In this document: piece by piece, positions 45,385 through 57,650 of the stretch
How positions within the stretch are numbered: the first letter of the stretch is position 1
Layout of the letters: every line of letters starts with the position of its first letter
The notes under the pieces: model-generated
What the model saw: only the letters and a program-made list of their open reading frames with translations
What the model was told of the DNA's origin: nothing
Databases searched by the model: none
Program-made: the position numbers and the translations under genes
From: Sorghum bicolor
Lineage: Eukaryota > Streptophyta > Magnoliopsida > Poales > Poaceae
Direction: 5' to 3'
NCBI RefSeq assembly: GCF_000003195.3
Contig: NC_012871.2
Span: 57,465,802 to 57,529,801 of the forward strand
Length of the DNA: 64,000 nucleotides

Positions 45385-45800
45385 CTCAAGGTTAAACTGC
45401 CGGTCTATATATTAATAAAAAAAGAGTAAACAAGTATATATACAAAAGTAAAACAAAACTTTCTACACCAACACCACCGACAACCAACACTCGGTGAAAG
45501 CAAAGGCAGACCACCGCAAATAAAGCTGCCCCCCCCAAACCACAAACCATTGAGCCCAACGCAGTAACAAACCACTAGGGGATTTAAAAAACAATGCCTC
45601 CAAGGAGAAAAACGACATCCACAGATGGCATCAACGCCAGCCAAAAAATTAGCACTGGTTTTACAACCAAAAAAGAGCCAAAGGTAGAAGTAGGGAAGAA
45701 TGAGGGTACATGACAATACCTCCAACAAAATAAACAATGCCCGCAGGCAACGTAATTATCGAGCAAGGATTTCTCCCAATGCCACCATCCCCTAAACGAT
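45385..45800 (-). mobile_element. Possible LINE 3' fragment
   Basis: On +, CCGGTCTATATATTAATAAAAAAAG near 45400 resembles the A-rich 3' terminus of grass LINEs read on -. The following 400 bp have no open reading frame of note. Identification is from tail structure only. Confidence 0.35.
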
Positions 45801-46997
45801 ACACTTCGTCAGCCCTTTTCCTTTCCTGTAACCTCTAGAGTCTAGAGGAAGGCGGCTTTCGTTTTTCCTGTAACCATATATAATTTTTGTTAGGAACGAA
45901 GGCACGCTAATTCGTCGTTTTCCACCAATCAATCATTCATTTTCATTCTAATGAAGGATCTAGGAAGCTTAGCTCTGCTGCCGCCTGCCGGGAAAGAGAA
46001 GATCCACCAAGTGGAAACCCAGCAGCCACACACCGGTAGCTTTTCGACCTCCGCCCAACCCGTGGTAACCCTTTCCTTTCCTCCCTCCAACCGACTCCCA
46101 CTACCTACGAACGAAACGAACGAGAGGTCACGCTAGGTCGCTAGCTCATACATGCTCCGCATGAGTGTGACTTTGCCACGCACGCACGCTCGATCTTCTT
46201 CTTCCCCTTCCCCCCATGTGAGGAACAAGGCAGAGTGGGGTTGGCGCGTCCTGGTGGTGGACACGCGGCCGATCGATTAAACCCGACATCGATCATTCCC
46301 TCGGATGGAGCCGGAGGTTCAGTCATCAATCAGTCATTCTTCAGTTTATTGCAATCAATCAGAGAAGAGAAAACATAGCAAATCAAGATATGCTCCAAAG
46401 TCCAAAGTGCTTAGCGTTTATTGCAATCGCCGATGGTCGACGCACAAAGGAACGGCACAGCGTCGTGGTTTCCACTCGCAATGGCAACTCGACAGCAGCG
46501 TATGTAAAGGAAAAGGCACATGTATGCAGCGCAACAGCTGCAGTTGAGCTTGTCATCATGAGCAAAGGAGAGAATTGCTTTAGACTAGGAATTGACGCAG
46601 AGTTGGGCAGGGATCGAGGCTGAAAAGGAAGATACTCCTAGATAGAAAGAAAGAGCTGTGATTTGGTAGTGCCAAGATCATGATCTGGACGATTGAGTTG
46701 AGTACGTAGTGTGCGACGACGACCTGCAGAGAAAAAAGGATGGCACCGCGCTAATGAACATGACATGTGCGTCGGCAGCTCAGCTGTAGTACTAACTGTA
46801 CATGGGACTGGACAAGACACTAGACAGACAAACCAGCTGAATCTCGCAGGTGCTTATGATTGATTCACTGGGCCCGAGGTCCGGTGTCGGGATCACATAG
46901 GAGTTGCTCCAGTTGGGAGCGAGTGGGAGCTTTTGTGATGAGCATCCATGTATGGAGAAGATTAATGGCTGGCCGTTGGTCAGTTGGTGGTACAGGA
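45801..46997. other. Gene-free stretch
   Basis: No confident gene. A 61-codon + frame (45951-46136, MKDLGSLALLPPAGKEK) follows a TATATAAT word but matches nothing known. The rest has short open frames only. Confidence 0.35.
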
Positions 46998-47079
46998 TGC
47001 CAATGTATTGGACAATATTTGTTAAATACAAACGAAAGTGCTACAGTGTCGATTTTTAAAAAAAATTAGAACTAAATAA
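46998..47079. mobile_element. Truncated MITE copy, GGCCTTGTTTAG family
   Basis: Only the right third is present (ATTGGACAATATTTGTTAAAT to AACTAAATAA). It abuts the complete copy that follows. Confidence 0.7.
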
Positions 47080-47329
47080 GGCCTTGTTTAGTTCCAAAAA
47101 ATTATAGGAAATCGACACGGTAGCACTTTCGTTTCTATTTAACAAATATTGTCCAATTATGGACTAAGTGACTAACTAGAGTCAAAAGATTCGTCTCGTC
47201 AATTTTGACTAAACTGTGTAATTAATTTTTATTTTTGTCTATATTTAATACTCAATGCATACATCTAAAGATTCGATGGGATGAGGAATCTGAAAAATTT
47301 TGCAAAAATTTTTGGAACTAAACAAGGCC
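47080..47329. mobile_element. MITE, GGCCTTGTTTAG family
   Basis: Complete copy, GGCCTTGTTTAGTTCC to AACTAAACAAGGCC, with TAA on both sides (47077-47079 and 47330-47332). Confidence 0.92.
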
Positions 47330-47748
47330 TAAGGAAAAGACTTTTCTACAGTAGTTCTTTCAGAGACGAGAATGTCATCAGTCACATCTGATCACGCAGG
47401 CAATGCAGTTCTCTCACTCTAACTGTCTAACATCACATGAGTTGTGTATGTTTGTATTGTAGTAGTTTATTACTAGCATTAAAAGATCCTTTCTATGATC
47501 TTATGTATATGAAGATTGTGAAACTTGTAGTTGAGGAAGAGCCAAAAGATGAGCAACTCTGAATGATGAGTCGAGCCTCGAGCGAGTGGTAGGGTAGGGC
47601 CGTGTTTTAGTGGCATACAAATGCCATAAACTTGCTTGGGTTGATTAAGGACCAATGCGTTCTTGCTTTCACATTTAAGCACTTTTTTCATACAAACTCC
47701 AACAGACTTAGCAGAATCCTCCTCCTCACTCCTCACAGCTCGTGCTGC
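47330..47748. other. Gene-free stretch
   Basis: Mixed composition, no gene or repeat recognised apart from the adjoining MITE and CACTA remnants. Confidence 0.4.
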
Positions 47749-48420
47749 GACTAGTACAGGGAAGGGCTTTAGCCTCGGACCGTAAGCGTCTTTAGTCCCG
47801 GCTACGAAACCGGGGCTAAGGTTTCAGGACTAAATGTCCCACCTTTAGTCCCGGTTCCCCAGACCGGGACTAAAGGTCCACCTTTAGTCCCGGTTGGTAA
47901 CAGCAACCGGGACTAAAAGGTGCGCCAGGGTGTGCCACCTGGCCTCCACTTTTAGTCCCGGTTGTTGGTACCAACCGGGACTAAAGACTTTTTTCTTTTT
48001 TCTTTTTTCTTTTTCTTTTCATTTGGTTTTCTATTTAGGGTTTACAATTATGTTATTGTTATTTTCGAATGCGTATTGTTTGCTGGTAGTTTATGGAACG
48101 CGCACCTATAATTTATATAATTTAAAGGATTACATATAAATATACTATAAAACACAATATATATATATAAATAATATGTATCTATAGATCCATAATAAAA
48201 TATTTACACATATGCTTCATGGACAAAATATTTACAACACAATTTATCTCCACCACTTAAGCATCGTACAAATTTAGTCCCGGTTGGTGAGGCCAACCGG
48301 GACTAAAGGTCCCCTCTGCAGATGCCTAACACAATAGCCGTTGGGCAGGGACTTTTAGTCCCGGTTAGTCTCACCAACCGGGACTAAATATGTTTTTGTC
48401 TCGGACGCTGTTTTGGCCGA
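47749..48420. mobile_element. CACTA-type remnant with TTTAGTCCCGGTT repeats
   Basis: Starts ACTAGTACAGGGAAGGGC, a worn CACTA terminus. Many copies of TTTAGTCCCGGTTGGT and its inverse ACCAACCGGGACTAAA form hairpins between 47795 and 48390. The opposite terminus is not found, so the copy is truncated and non-autonomous. Confidence 0.75.
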
Positions 48421-50141
48421 GATTATTGTTCATTTTGGACAAGTGACCAAAGGCCTCTCCCAAAAGAGACGAGGGACAGGCCAGGGCGCTGCGCTGCATT
48501 ACCGAGCTGATTAATGCATGGGATCGACCATCGGAGCCGTCGAAATGGATGACGGAAGATTGAAGATGCGATCGAGGCAGTGAAGAACATCAGTGGACGA
48601 CGCGAAGAAATTTGCTGGAAGGCGAAAGCGGGGAACCACGCCGCATCGGATGATAGCAACATGGCATGGCCCGACCGGCGTTCTTCCGTGGCGTTCGTGG
48701 AGGAGAACTGAAGAAACAACCGTGCCACTGATCCTTATTAATTTAGCATGCAGTGAGTGCTTGGGCATGATGCACGTACAGGTACAGGGGTCAACACTCA
48801 CAACACAGGAGTTTGCTGGCGCCGCACAGCTAGACCTGGGAGATTTTTAAGTGCATTTCTGTTGCAGAGGGAGAAAGGCTTTTCCTAAAGCACATCTGAC
48901 TAAAGAGTTCGATGGAATCACATGAATGTGCGTGGTCAGGAACATGCTGGGGCCTCGACTTTTATTTGTGAGTTCAAGTTTCTGCAGTACTGTTAGGTCC
49001 ATCAATGTTGCCGTCCAGGCAATAGCACAAAAATGTTTCAAATTGTATTAACTTAGTTATAGATTTATTTAGATTTAACAAGCACAAACCCTAAAATAAT
49101 TCTATAATTAAGTTATACATAATCCAATAAGTATGAAATTTTTATTACAATCAAGCATATAATAATTGAGCCATAATAAAAAAAATTACCATAATTAGAC
49201 TAAGCAACTGCAGTTATGAATTATTCTAATTAATTACAGAAAATAATAGATCAAAATCTATAGCAAAAAAATTATACTAAAGCATACCATATTATGTATT
49301 TATTATATATGTCTACTCATATGGAGTCCAACAACATTGGATTTTTTATTTTAAATTTTTTTTCTATGAGTTACTATGATTTTTAAAAATTCAGCCAAAA
49401 TAAATTAAAAAGAATTAAAAAACCGCCATCAAAACCGCTTATAGCTGAACCAGTGAGATAAAATGTACGGTTTCAAAAGTTAAAAAAGGTGATTTGTCTA
49501 ATTTTGGAGTTCATGGAGAAAAACAGACTTTCATAAAAGTTAAGGTAGAAAAAAAAGGTAGTACAAAAGTACTTCATAGCCCAAAACTGCACGAAGCCCT
49601 CACGCGCTTGAGTAACTTAGGACGTCGAGCCCATCTCCATCTCGTGGGCAGCCCAGCTCTCCGCAGTCCGCACGCACCCGAGGGCCGAGGCCTCGATAAG
49701 CGATAAGGCCGCGTCGGCTTGGCGAAGCCCACGACGAGAACAGCGCCCGCGCCGGTCCGCGGTTCCCGCGTCGCGCTCGCTGGCCGGTCGCTTCGACCCG
49801 AAGCCTTTGCTGGCGGGCTTTTTTTTTCTATCGAGTTCGGCGACACGACTGCGTGTACTGCCTGCCACTTGCATGTCAACGATGGGGATGGGCAACCAGC
49901 CAACCACTCCTTGGAGTCTTCGGAACGGACCACCACGACACGCTTGCAATGTCATCAGCTACGAGTACATAATTGGCATCCTGTTCTGACGGCTATCACC
50001 AGAGCAGTTAGAAATATACAGATATCTCCCTATCGGGCCACCGGGCTCGACTTTGCTGGCCCCGCTCGCTCATGCCACCGTGCGCCGCCCCGCGCTCGAC
50101 TATGCTTGCGAGGGCTACATAGGGTAGTTGTTTGATGTCGT
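48421..50141. other. Gene-free stretch with GC-rich islands
   Basis: 48421-48850 and 49590-50130 have open frames on both strands without recognisable domains. 49070-49560 is very AT-rich. No supported gene. Confidence 0.35.
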
Positions 50142-51170
50142 GGCCTTATTTAGATGCGAAAAGTGGCGGAGGAAAGGGGGGCCTGGCATCCCCCAAGCTT
50201 CCCATAACTCCCTTAATACACCTCATATATTAGATGTTTAATTATATAATTAGCTAGTTAATAATATTATCTGTACTAAGATTTTTATTCTTATTTTATA
50301 TTAATTTCTAATAGTTTCTTATACAAATTGATATTTCTAATATTTTCTTCATATCTTTTATTTTTATTATTGCCTATCAAACATCAGTTTGTCCCCTATC
50401 ACACACTCTAATTAGCTAGTTAATTGAAAATCAGCGTTTTTCTTGTTTAATCCTTCTGAATTGATCTCCAACAATAGGATCTATATTATTTAGCATTAGT
50501 CTTCCTATTATCTTTCTTATCTCCTATGTTTCTATCATTATTCGTCTAAACTCTAAACAATCATTTAGCCAAACACTAACAGTGGTATGGTGTTTCTGTT
50601 TAACCTTCTATTTAAATGACCATTTTTACCTGTTTAAGTGATCGTTTTGTCTAAGACTAAACGATATGTAACTGATTGTTTGTCATTTGATGTTAGGATA
50701 TAGTACTAATTAATTTTGCCCCCATTTAACTACTTGATTTTATTGTGATTCTTTTCCTGGGCAAAGAAATAGAATGATCAAGTGAAGGTTAGAGGCCTGA
50801 GACTAGTTAAATTTCTCTTTTATTTTTTTTCTGCTTTTTTTCATCACAACGCAAACGTTTATTTTGGTGCTATGTACACATTTATCATATAATATTTTGA
50901 TACATATGATTGTTTTTGGTTTGCACGCCCTTCTATGTTTAAATCTTGGCTCCGCCCCTATCGCTACGGTAGCACTTTCGTTTGTTTGTGGCAAATATTG
51001 TCCAATTATGGACTAACTATGATCAAAAGATTTGTCTCACGATTTACAGGTAAACTGTGCAATTAGTTTTTATTTTTATCTATATTTAATGCTTCATGCA
51101 TGTGTCGAAAGATTCGATGTGATAGAGAATCTTGAAAATTTTTTAGTTTTGGGGTGAACTAAACAAGGCC
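50142..51170. mobile_element. MITE, GGCCTTGTTTAG family, split by another insertion
   Basis: The left part is 50142-50161 (GGCCTTATTTAGATGCGAAA) and the right part 50962-51170 (TCGCTACGGTAGC to AACTAAACAAGGCC). The gap corresponds to the insertion at 50162-50961. Flanking bases do not show a matching 3-bp duplication. Confidence 0.8.
50162..50961. mobile_element. Insertion with AGTGGCGGAG / CTCCGCCCCT ends
   Basis: About 800 bp of AT-rich DNA bounded by AGTGGCGGAGG and GGCTCCGCCCCTAT, imperfect inverted ends of a kind common in plants (GTGGCGGAGCC). The superfamily is not determined. The site is defined by the interrupted MITE. Confidence 0.6.
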
Positions 51171-51708
51171 GTAGTTACTATGGAAACCACATCTCATTTC
51201 AACTATTGAAATTGCTCTTAAGACACTCACAACGTAGAAACCATTATAATTTCTATATAATTTCTATATGCATTATTTATTCTGTTTGCAAGCATTTTGC
51301 CTTTAGGCCGTGGCCGTAACATTACGAATCGGTGTTGTCCTTCGTGCCACCTGCCTCGTTATTCATCGGGACAGCCCCAACAAAAGATGCAAACTAGCTC
51401 ATACAGATATGGTACTCAGTACTCATATAGCATCGTGATCCATCGACCAGATAGCGTTTTATAAAATAGTAAAACAGTTGTTTTAACACCTCATCCGAGC
51501 CAGAATTTTATAATAATCCATGATCCATCTAGTACCAGATAGCGTCATCAAGCTCACGTAAAGAAGTAAACTTTATTCAACTGTATAAAAGTGCGTAGCA
51601 TGAGACACTCGTAAACATTCACAATCACAACCCAACGAAGAACAACCACTACGACTTTTCAACATATCAACTCCACTCTGATCTCTTCACTGAAAGCCGA
51701 TCGCCTGC
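51171..51708. other. 3' flank of the GH81 gene
   Basis: No gene seen. It should contain the 3' untranslated region and terminator of the GH81 gene on -. Confidence 0.4.
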
Positions 51709-54009
51709 TCAGTGGCAGTACTGGCGGTACCAGCAGCAGCGGGTGAACCCGGCGTCCCCGTCCCCGACGACGACGCTGCCGCGGCTGTGGAGCCACCACA
51801 GCAGGTTGGTCAGCGAGTTTCCATCATCGTGGCCATTGAGCGCGCGGGTCTTGGTGAGCGCCGCCTCCTTGTCGTAGATCCCCTCCAGCGCGTACACGAA
51901 GCCCTTCCAGCCTTCTCCCACGCCGTCCCTCTCCAGCGCCGGGAGCGTCCACGCCACCAGGTCCTTGACGAACGCCACGTCCGGGAACAGCGCCTCGCTG
52001 ATGGGCAGCACGGGCAGCAGCTGGATCCCGAGCCGGCACTCCTTCCACTCGGGCGGCGCGAACCACAGCCCGCTGTCGCGCTTGTTCGCCCACAGCACCC
52101 CGACGACGCGGTTGTCCCCGCTGAAGTCGTCCTCGTAGATGCTGCCTTCCCCTTGGCCTTCCCGGACGTGCCACCACGTCTGCGCCGCCAGCATCTCCAG
52201 CGCCGTCAGCGTGGCGCCCACGGACACCAGGTGCGCGTCCCCGTAGCTGAGCCCCACCAGCGCCGCCGAGTAGTAGGCGTTCACGGCCTCGCTCGTGCTC
52301 TCCTGGTTGCGCCCGTCGGCGAACTCCGTCAGCCCGCCCGCCCACGAGTGCAGCTTCCAGAGGTCGAACATCCGCAGCCTGGTGAAGCTGCCGCCGGCCT
52401 TGTTCCGCGACAGCGTCATGAAGTCCGCCACCATGGAGTAGGCCTGCGGCATGTACTTGCGGCCCCAGGACGTGTCCAGCTTGGCCAGCACCGCCATGGC
52501 GTACAGGAAGTAGCCCAGGTGGTAGTGGTGGTCGTTGTAGATGCCGAACCCGAAGTCGGCGCCGGTGTCCTTGAGCCCCTGCAGCGTCACCAGCCCGCCC
52601 CACTTGGCGTCGTAGAAGAAGCCGTTCCCCTGGAAGCTGCCGTCCAGCCACGGCGTCACGGCGGCCTTGAGGAACTGCTGCACCGCCGGGATCACGTCGG
52701 GGCACCCGACCTCCTCCGCGATCAGCGCCAGCCGCGCGGCCCGCGCGACGGCCTTCCCGTAGAAGTAGGACGAGGTGGTGGTGATCGCCGCGGACGCGAG
52801 GCCGGCCACGTCGGCGCGCAGCGCGGCCACCACCTCGGCGACGCCGTCCTCGCTGACGCCGCGGGTGGAGTGCCACGTCGGGGACACCGGGTCGGTGCGC
52901 AGCACCCAGGCGTCTCCGACCACGCCGACCATGTCGCCGTCGATGCTCCGGTAGCGGAAGTCGTCCAGCACCCGCGCCGCGCAGCAGTCGTCGGCGAGCA
53001 GGCGGAGGTGGAGCGGGTGCGCGAGCATGAGCAGCTCCCCGGGCCCCTCCTTGCGCCAGGCGTAGTCGACGCAGAAGGGGCGGTTGAGCGCGGCGTGCCC
53101 CGCGGTCGGGAAGCAGCGGCTGTAGCGGTCGAGCACGGGCTCCATGGACGCGTCGGGGAGGTAGGCGACTCTGATGGCGCCGGCGAAGGCGGGCGCCGTG
53201 AGCTGCGTGGTGGTGGCCTGCGCGAGGCGGATCGGGGCCGACGCGTACAGGAGGAAGGTCTGGCCGCTGTTCATCCGGAGGCGCCACTTGGTTCCCTGGT
53301 CGTCGCAGGAGGCGACTTCGAGGAAGGCGTGGACGGAGGCGACGGAGATGTCGACGGGTCCCGCCGTGGTGGTGACAGTGACGTAGGGGCATCCGCGGAC
53401 GAGGTGCGCGCGGAGGGACGGGGAGACGTCGAGCGTGACGGAGAGGTCGTCGAAGGCCGAGACGTGGTGGCGCTGCGCCGCGGTCCCGGCGGCGTCGGAG
53501 ACGGTGAGGTCCGGAACGAACGTCTGGATGACGAAGGACGGCGAGTGGTTCCGCGTCGGGTAGCAGACGTCGAGCGCGGCGCCGCCGGGGGAGCGGACGG
53601 AGTAGGGGTGCATGTACTCCGGCTGGTCCCCGTTCTTGAGCACGAAGTTCTGGAAGAAGGAGTTGGTGGGGAGCGGCGCGGCGAGGAGCGGCGGCGCGAA
53701 GAAGCGGGACGGGTCGGGCACCACCGTGGACGTGGCGCGCGGGAACACGGGGCCACCCGGGGCATGCGCCGGCGGGCGGTGGCTGCCGTGGTGCGGCATG
53801 GTGGTGGTGGTGGTGGGGGCGAAGCCGAAGCCGAAGGGGGGAGGAAGCTCCTCCTCCGGCGGCTGCGGCGGGATCGAGACGGGCGGCGGAGGAGGAGGGG
53901 GAGGCGGACCGACGGGAGGGGTGGGCCTGGGCCGGGAGAAGGCGAAGGGCGGCTTGGAGGTGATGATGCGGGAGAAGGTGTGGCCCAGCTTCTTGGTCCA
54001 CTTCCGCAT
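51709..54009 (-). CDS. GH81 endo-1,3-beta-glucanase, single exon
   Basis: 766 residues, intronless and complete. The N-terminus is basic and then Pro-rich (a run of nine Pro near residue 35-45). There is no obvious signal peptide. The beta-sandwich part starts near residue 105 (APLPTNSFFQNF, YMHPYS), a usual GH81 opening. In the (alpha/alpha)6 part the likely acid Asp is 493 in YNDHHYHLGYF, and the catalytic Glu residues are 570 and 574 in NQESTSEAVNAYY. The Asp-Glu spacing matches that of characterised family members as I recall it. The product hydrolyses beta-1,3-glucan such as callose or fungal wall glucan. Strong GC3 bias produces long open frames in other phases, which are not genes. Confidence 0.94.
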   Translation of the reverse strand: MRKWTKKLGHTFSRIITSKPPFAFSRPRPTPPVGPPPPPPPPPVSIPPQPPEEELPPPFGFGFAPTTTTTMPHHGSHRPPAHAPGGPVFPRATSTVVPDPSRFFAPPLLAAPLPTNSFFQNFVLKNGDQPEYMHPYSVRSPGGAALDVCYPTRNHSPSFVIQTFVPDLTVSDAAGTAAQRHHVSAFDDLSVTLDVSPSLRAHLVRGCPYVTVTTTAGPVDISVASVHAFLEVASCDDQGTKWRLRMNSGQTFLLYASAPIRLAQATTTQLTAPAFAGAIRVAYLPDASMEPVLDRYSRCFPTAGHAALNRPFCVDYAWRKEGPGELLMLAHPLHLRLLADDCCAARVLDDFRYRSIDGDMVGVVGDAWVLRTDPVSPTWHSTRGVSEDGVAEVVAALRADVAGLASAAITTTSSYFYGKAVARAARLALIAEEVGCPDVIPAVQQFLKAAVTPWLDGSFQGNGFFYDAKWGGLVTLQGLKDTGADFGFGIYNDHHYHLGYFLYAMAVLAKLDTSWGRKYMPQAYSMVADFMTLSRNKAGGSFTRLRMFDLWKLHSWAGGLTEFADGRNQESTSEAVNAYYSAALVGLSYGDAHLVSVGATLTALEMLAAQTWWHVREGQGEGSIYEDDFSGDNRVVGVLWANKRDSGLWFAPPEWKECRLGIQLLPVLPISEALFPDVAFVKDLVAWTLPALERDGVGEGWKGFVYALEGIYDKEAALTKTRALNGHDDGNSLTNLLWWLHSRGSVVVGDGDAGFTRCCWYRQYCH

Positions 54010-54030
54010 CTCGCCGCCTGCTCGGGCTGG

Positions 54031-54041
54031 CGCTTTATACT
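54031..54041 (-). promoter_or_regulatory. TATA-like box close to the GH81 start
   Basis: On -, AGTATAAAGC lies only about 25 bp upstream of the ATG. If used, the leader would be almost absent or translation would start downstream (next Met at residue 71). Its use is uncertain. Confidence 0.3.
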
Positions 54042-55252
54042 GCTTGCGTGGTTATCGGTTGGGCTGGGCTTTGACTGGGCCAACGCGGTGAGATGATATC
54101 TGACAACAAACAACCCTCGGGATCCGACGCGACAGGTCGGCGTGTTCCTGCAATCCTGCGTGTCACACGGTGCAAACAAATTATTAAAACGTTGGAAATG
54201 GTATGAAGTTGGATGGACGGATATGATTAGAGTCACTGGATTTTGTAACATAAGCAGCGGAACCACGAGGACCACGAGAGTGAGTGAGAGCGACGGCAAC
54301 ATCAATCAAAGCAAGTAATAAGCACGACGATTTACATACAGAGTGTAGTATGTATGATATATGGTGTTTAGCTTTGATTATTGGGTGGGCAGAGATGATT
54401 AGCGGCTAAGCATTGAAAACGTGAAAACACATTTGAAGCGAAGGATTGTTTTTATTTTTACTATAGTATAGTATATTTTCTTAGCACGCGAGGGCGAGGA
54501 TGATGATTGTATGTACTGGCATTAGTGGTTGAGTTAAAGCAAAGCGGCCGCGAGGAAACGACGACGATGAACAGAAACCACGGATCTGAAAAGGGGGAGA
54601 AAAAAAGAAAAGACACGGCCGGAGCGCTTCCGGCTGCCTACCTCGTTGACGAGATGAGATCAGGGACGTCGCCGGCCGGCCTTCTTGGGTTGGAGTGGTT
54701 GCGAATTGCGATGGAGCTGGGGGTGATTAGCTAGGAAGAAGAGACGCATGCAGCGAAGCAGCCCAGACGAGCTGAGAGAGCGGGCAGGGACTACTAGCTA
54801 GGAAGGAAGCCGCCGGCCGGGCGGGCGCGTGTGTGTCCCACTGTCCCGCGTCGTAAGATTTTGCTTAGCACAGGCACCGGCGGGCGGGCGAGGGAAGCAA
54901 GGGATGATGGGCTTGCCGTGCCGGCGAATGCTTGCCCGCGAAGCCAGCCAAGACGGCCGGCAACGGCAACCGCAACCGGAAAGGGTTGTTTCCTTGGTCG
55001 TTGCTTCCTTGGTTCCGGGGCGACACGACGACGTTTTTTTTTGTCTCAGGTTGGAGAGTTGGACGCGCGCGGCGGCAAGGCAAGGAAGAAACCCGTCACG
55101 TACCCAATCCAAGTACGTTGCTTGCTGCTTGCTCGTTTCAGCAGACACGCGCGCCTGTGTGTTCCAACTTCCAACCCCTGCTGTCCAGTGTGCACGACTT
55201 TCGCGGGTTTGCGACTTGCGAGTTTGCTGCGACTTGTAGTCAAGTAATGTAT
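54042..55252. other. Upstream region of the GH81 gene
   Basis: No gene seen. GC-rich patches at 54540-55200 have overlapping open frames without domains. The CACTA target duplication TAT is at 55250-55252. Confidence 0.4.
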
Positions 55253-55269
55253 CACTACGGGAAACTGCT

Positions 55270-56700
55270 GATTTGCCGGGTGTAAAATAATTTGCCGGGA
55301 GCTTTTTATCGGGCACCCGGCAAAGGCATTCTTTGCCGGGAGCCGGACAGAGAGGCTCCCGGCAAATAGAAACACCCGGCAAAGCAGCCTTTGCCGGGAG
55401 CCAGGCACCCGGCAAAGTTCAGCCGTCGGCAAAATTAATTCTTTACCGGGAGCCGGCACCCGGCAAAATATGACCGTCGGCAGAGCCGACCGACGGGAAG
55501 GCAGCCACCTGCCGTCAGCCTTTGCCGGGTGCCACGCCGTTAGGCACCCGGCAAAGATTTTCTATTTTTTTTAAAAAAGAGTCTTTGCCGGGTGCCATCT
55601 TGGCACCCGGCAAATTAATTTGGGTTTTTTTAGTTTTTTGGCCCCATTTTTTTGGGGGGGGGCCTTGATACAGTAATTGAATCCAAATTTCAAAATTTGG
55701 GACAATTTTGAATTTTTTAACTATATTTCCTTAATTATATTCCTTTGGTTAAATTTTTCCTACTACTCCAAATTTAAACTGTAGGTACATAAAATATTAG
55801 AATTCAGTCTTTCCAAAAATGATATTCATGATTGTTATCGTATGTTGATACCATATCGTGGACCTAGCATAAAATTTCGTGCATCATGATGTTGTAACAT
55901 GAGAAGGTAATCATAGAAAAAGTGTATTTTAATTATATAAAATCCAAACGAAGTCCAAAAATCACGAAACTTGTTAATATATCTTGTTATGGTGTGTGGA
56001 GGCCATGGTAAAAAATTGAGAAAGTTTCGAGCAAGTTGTGACGTCACATGTCTGAAACCCAGGCATCTCCACATGTGATGACTTAAAGATCACATTTGGA
56101 GATGTTCAGGTTTTAGACATCCAACGTCAAAACTTGCTCGAAACTTTCTCAATTTTTTATCAAGACCTCGACACATGATAACAAGACACTCCAACAAGTT
56201 TTCTGATTTTCGAACTTCGTTTGGATTTTTTATAATTTAAATACACTTTCCACGCAAATACTCCGTCATCTTACGTCAACAAGATGCGCAAAATTTCATG
56301 CTAGTTCATGGATACGGTTTCAACATAGGCTAAAGATCATGAATACTATTTTTTGAATGACCAAATACTATTATTTTATATACCTACTGTTTAAATTTGA
56401 AATATTCAAAAAAATTGAATAAAATAAAAATAATTAAAGAAATTTAGTAAAAGAACTCCAAATTATCCCAAATTTTGAAATGGAGTTTTAATTACTGTTG
56501 AAAAGCTCCAGAAAAAAAATGAGGCCAAAAATAAGAAAGAAAAGAAATTAATTTGCCGGGTGCCATATGTGGCTCGCGGCAAAGAAGCCTTTGCCGGCGG
56601 TCTTTCCACTGTGCGCTCGACAAATCTGATTTTTATTAAAAAAATAAAAAAATCTTTGCCGGGTGTCTTTTCTGGAGCACTCGGCAAAGGCGGCCTAGCC
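55270..56700. repeat. Left subterminal TTTGCCGGGTGCC repeats of the CACTA element
   Basis: Many direct and inverted copies of TTTGCCGGGTGCC/GGCACCCGGCAAA occur at 55278-55615 and again at 56550-56695, separated by AT-rich DNA that includes an inverted CAAAACTTGCTCGAAAC-type segment near 56030-56150. Confidence 0.85.
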
Positions 56701-56759
56701 GACCAGGCCTAATTAGGCCCAGCCAGCCCATCTGCCCCCACCCCGAACCCTATTCCTCT

Positions 56760-57650
56760 GCGTGCGCCCAACCCCGCCCCCGCCCAGCTGCGCTGCCGCC
56801 GCCGCCAAGCACCGCCCGCGCCAGGCCGCCCGCTCGCGCGCCTGTGGCAGCGCCCCGCCGTGCCGGCCCCGCTCGCCCGCCCGCGCACCGTGGTCTGCGC
56901 ACGCCGCTGCCCGCGCCACGCCACCCGCTCGCGCGCCTGCGACAGCGCTCCGCCGCGTCGGCCCCGCTCTCCCGCCCGCGTGCACCGCCGTCTGCGCGCC
57001 GCTGCCCGCGCGGCCCGCCGCCGTCCGCGCTGCCCTTCCCTCCCCCTCTCAACAGCAGCAACCCGGCCACAGCTCTCGACAGCGAGGTCACCACTGCCCC
57101 ACCTCCGCCCCTCTTCCCTCTCCTCCCTAGCCTCCACACAGCGGACACTCGAGCATGGAAGTCGCATGACCTCTGCAGCACGGGGGAGCACATGGATCTA
57201 TGAGATTCGGTGGCGCGTGGATTGGTCGGGATCTTATCGGTCCCCACAGCAGCCATGGTCGGTGGAGGCGGAAGCGATAGCGCTCCGTGCCCTCTCTCCA
57301 TGCATCGCTTCTATGCCGGCACGAGTGCCATTGTAGCAGGGCATGGGAAGACGCATGGACTTTGCAGCGCGAGGGAATATGTGGAGCCGGGCGGGATTCG
57401 GCGATGCAGATCCGGCATCGTACGAGATCTGGTGGAGAAAGTTGTGGAAGTTTTGGCACACGTCTGCATCACCATCCTCCTTGCATCCCTGAAGAGCCTC
57501 ATAGTGAGATATTAGCATTTGATTGATCTCATGTCCTTGCTTAGGCCTTCTGTGCGTCACTGTCCTCCTTGCATCCCCGAAGATACTCAAGGTGAGCAAT
57601 TCACATTTGACTGATCTCATGTCCTTGTTTAGACCTTCTGCTTTCGTGTA
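56760..57650 (+). pseudogene. GC-rich gene-like remnant inside the CACTA element
   Basis: A sharply GC-rich block (56760-57130) is followed by exon-like sequence with donor-like sites (for example AAGGTGAGC near 57590). Segment 57468-57555 is tandemly repeated at 57556-57643 with an 88-bp period (TCCTCCTTGCATCCC at 57475 and 57563). No domain is recognised. It may be the 5' end of the element gene or a captured host fragment. Confidence 0.35.

Noticed and set aside
51712..54096. A 794-codon + frame and a 725-codon - frame over the GH81 gene
   Set aside because: Both are by-products of high GC3. Their Arg/Gly/Val-rich translations show no domain, while the - frame at 51709-54009 has full GH81 motifs.
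56709..57336. Overlapping long frames in the CACTA interior
   Set aside because: Arg/Ala/Pro-rich in every phase with no recognisable domain. Treated as a GC-rich block of uncertain origin.
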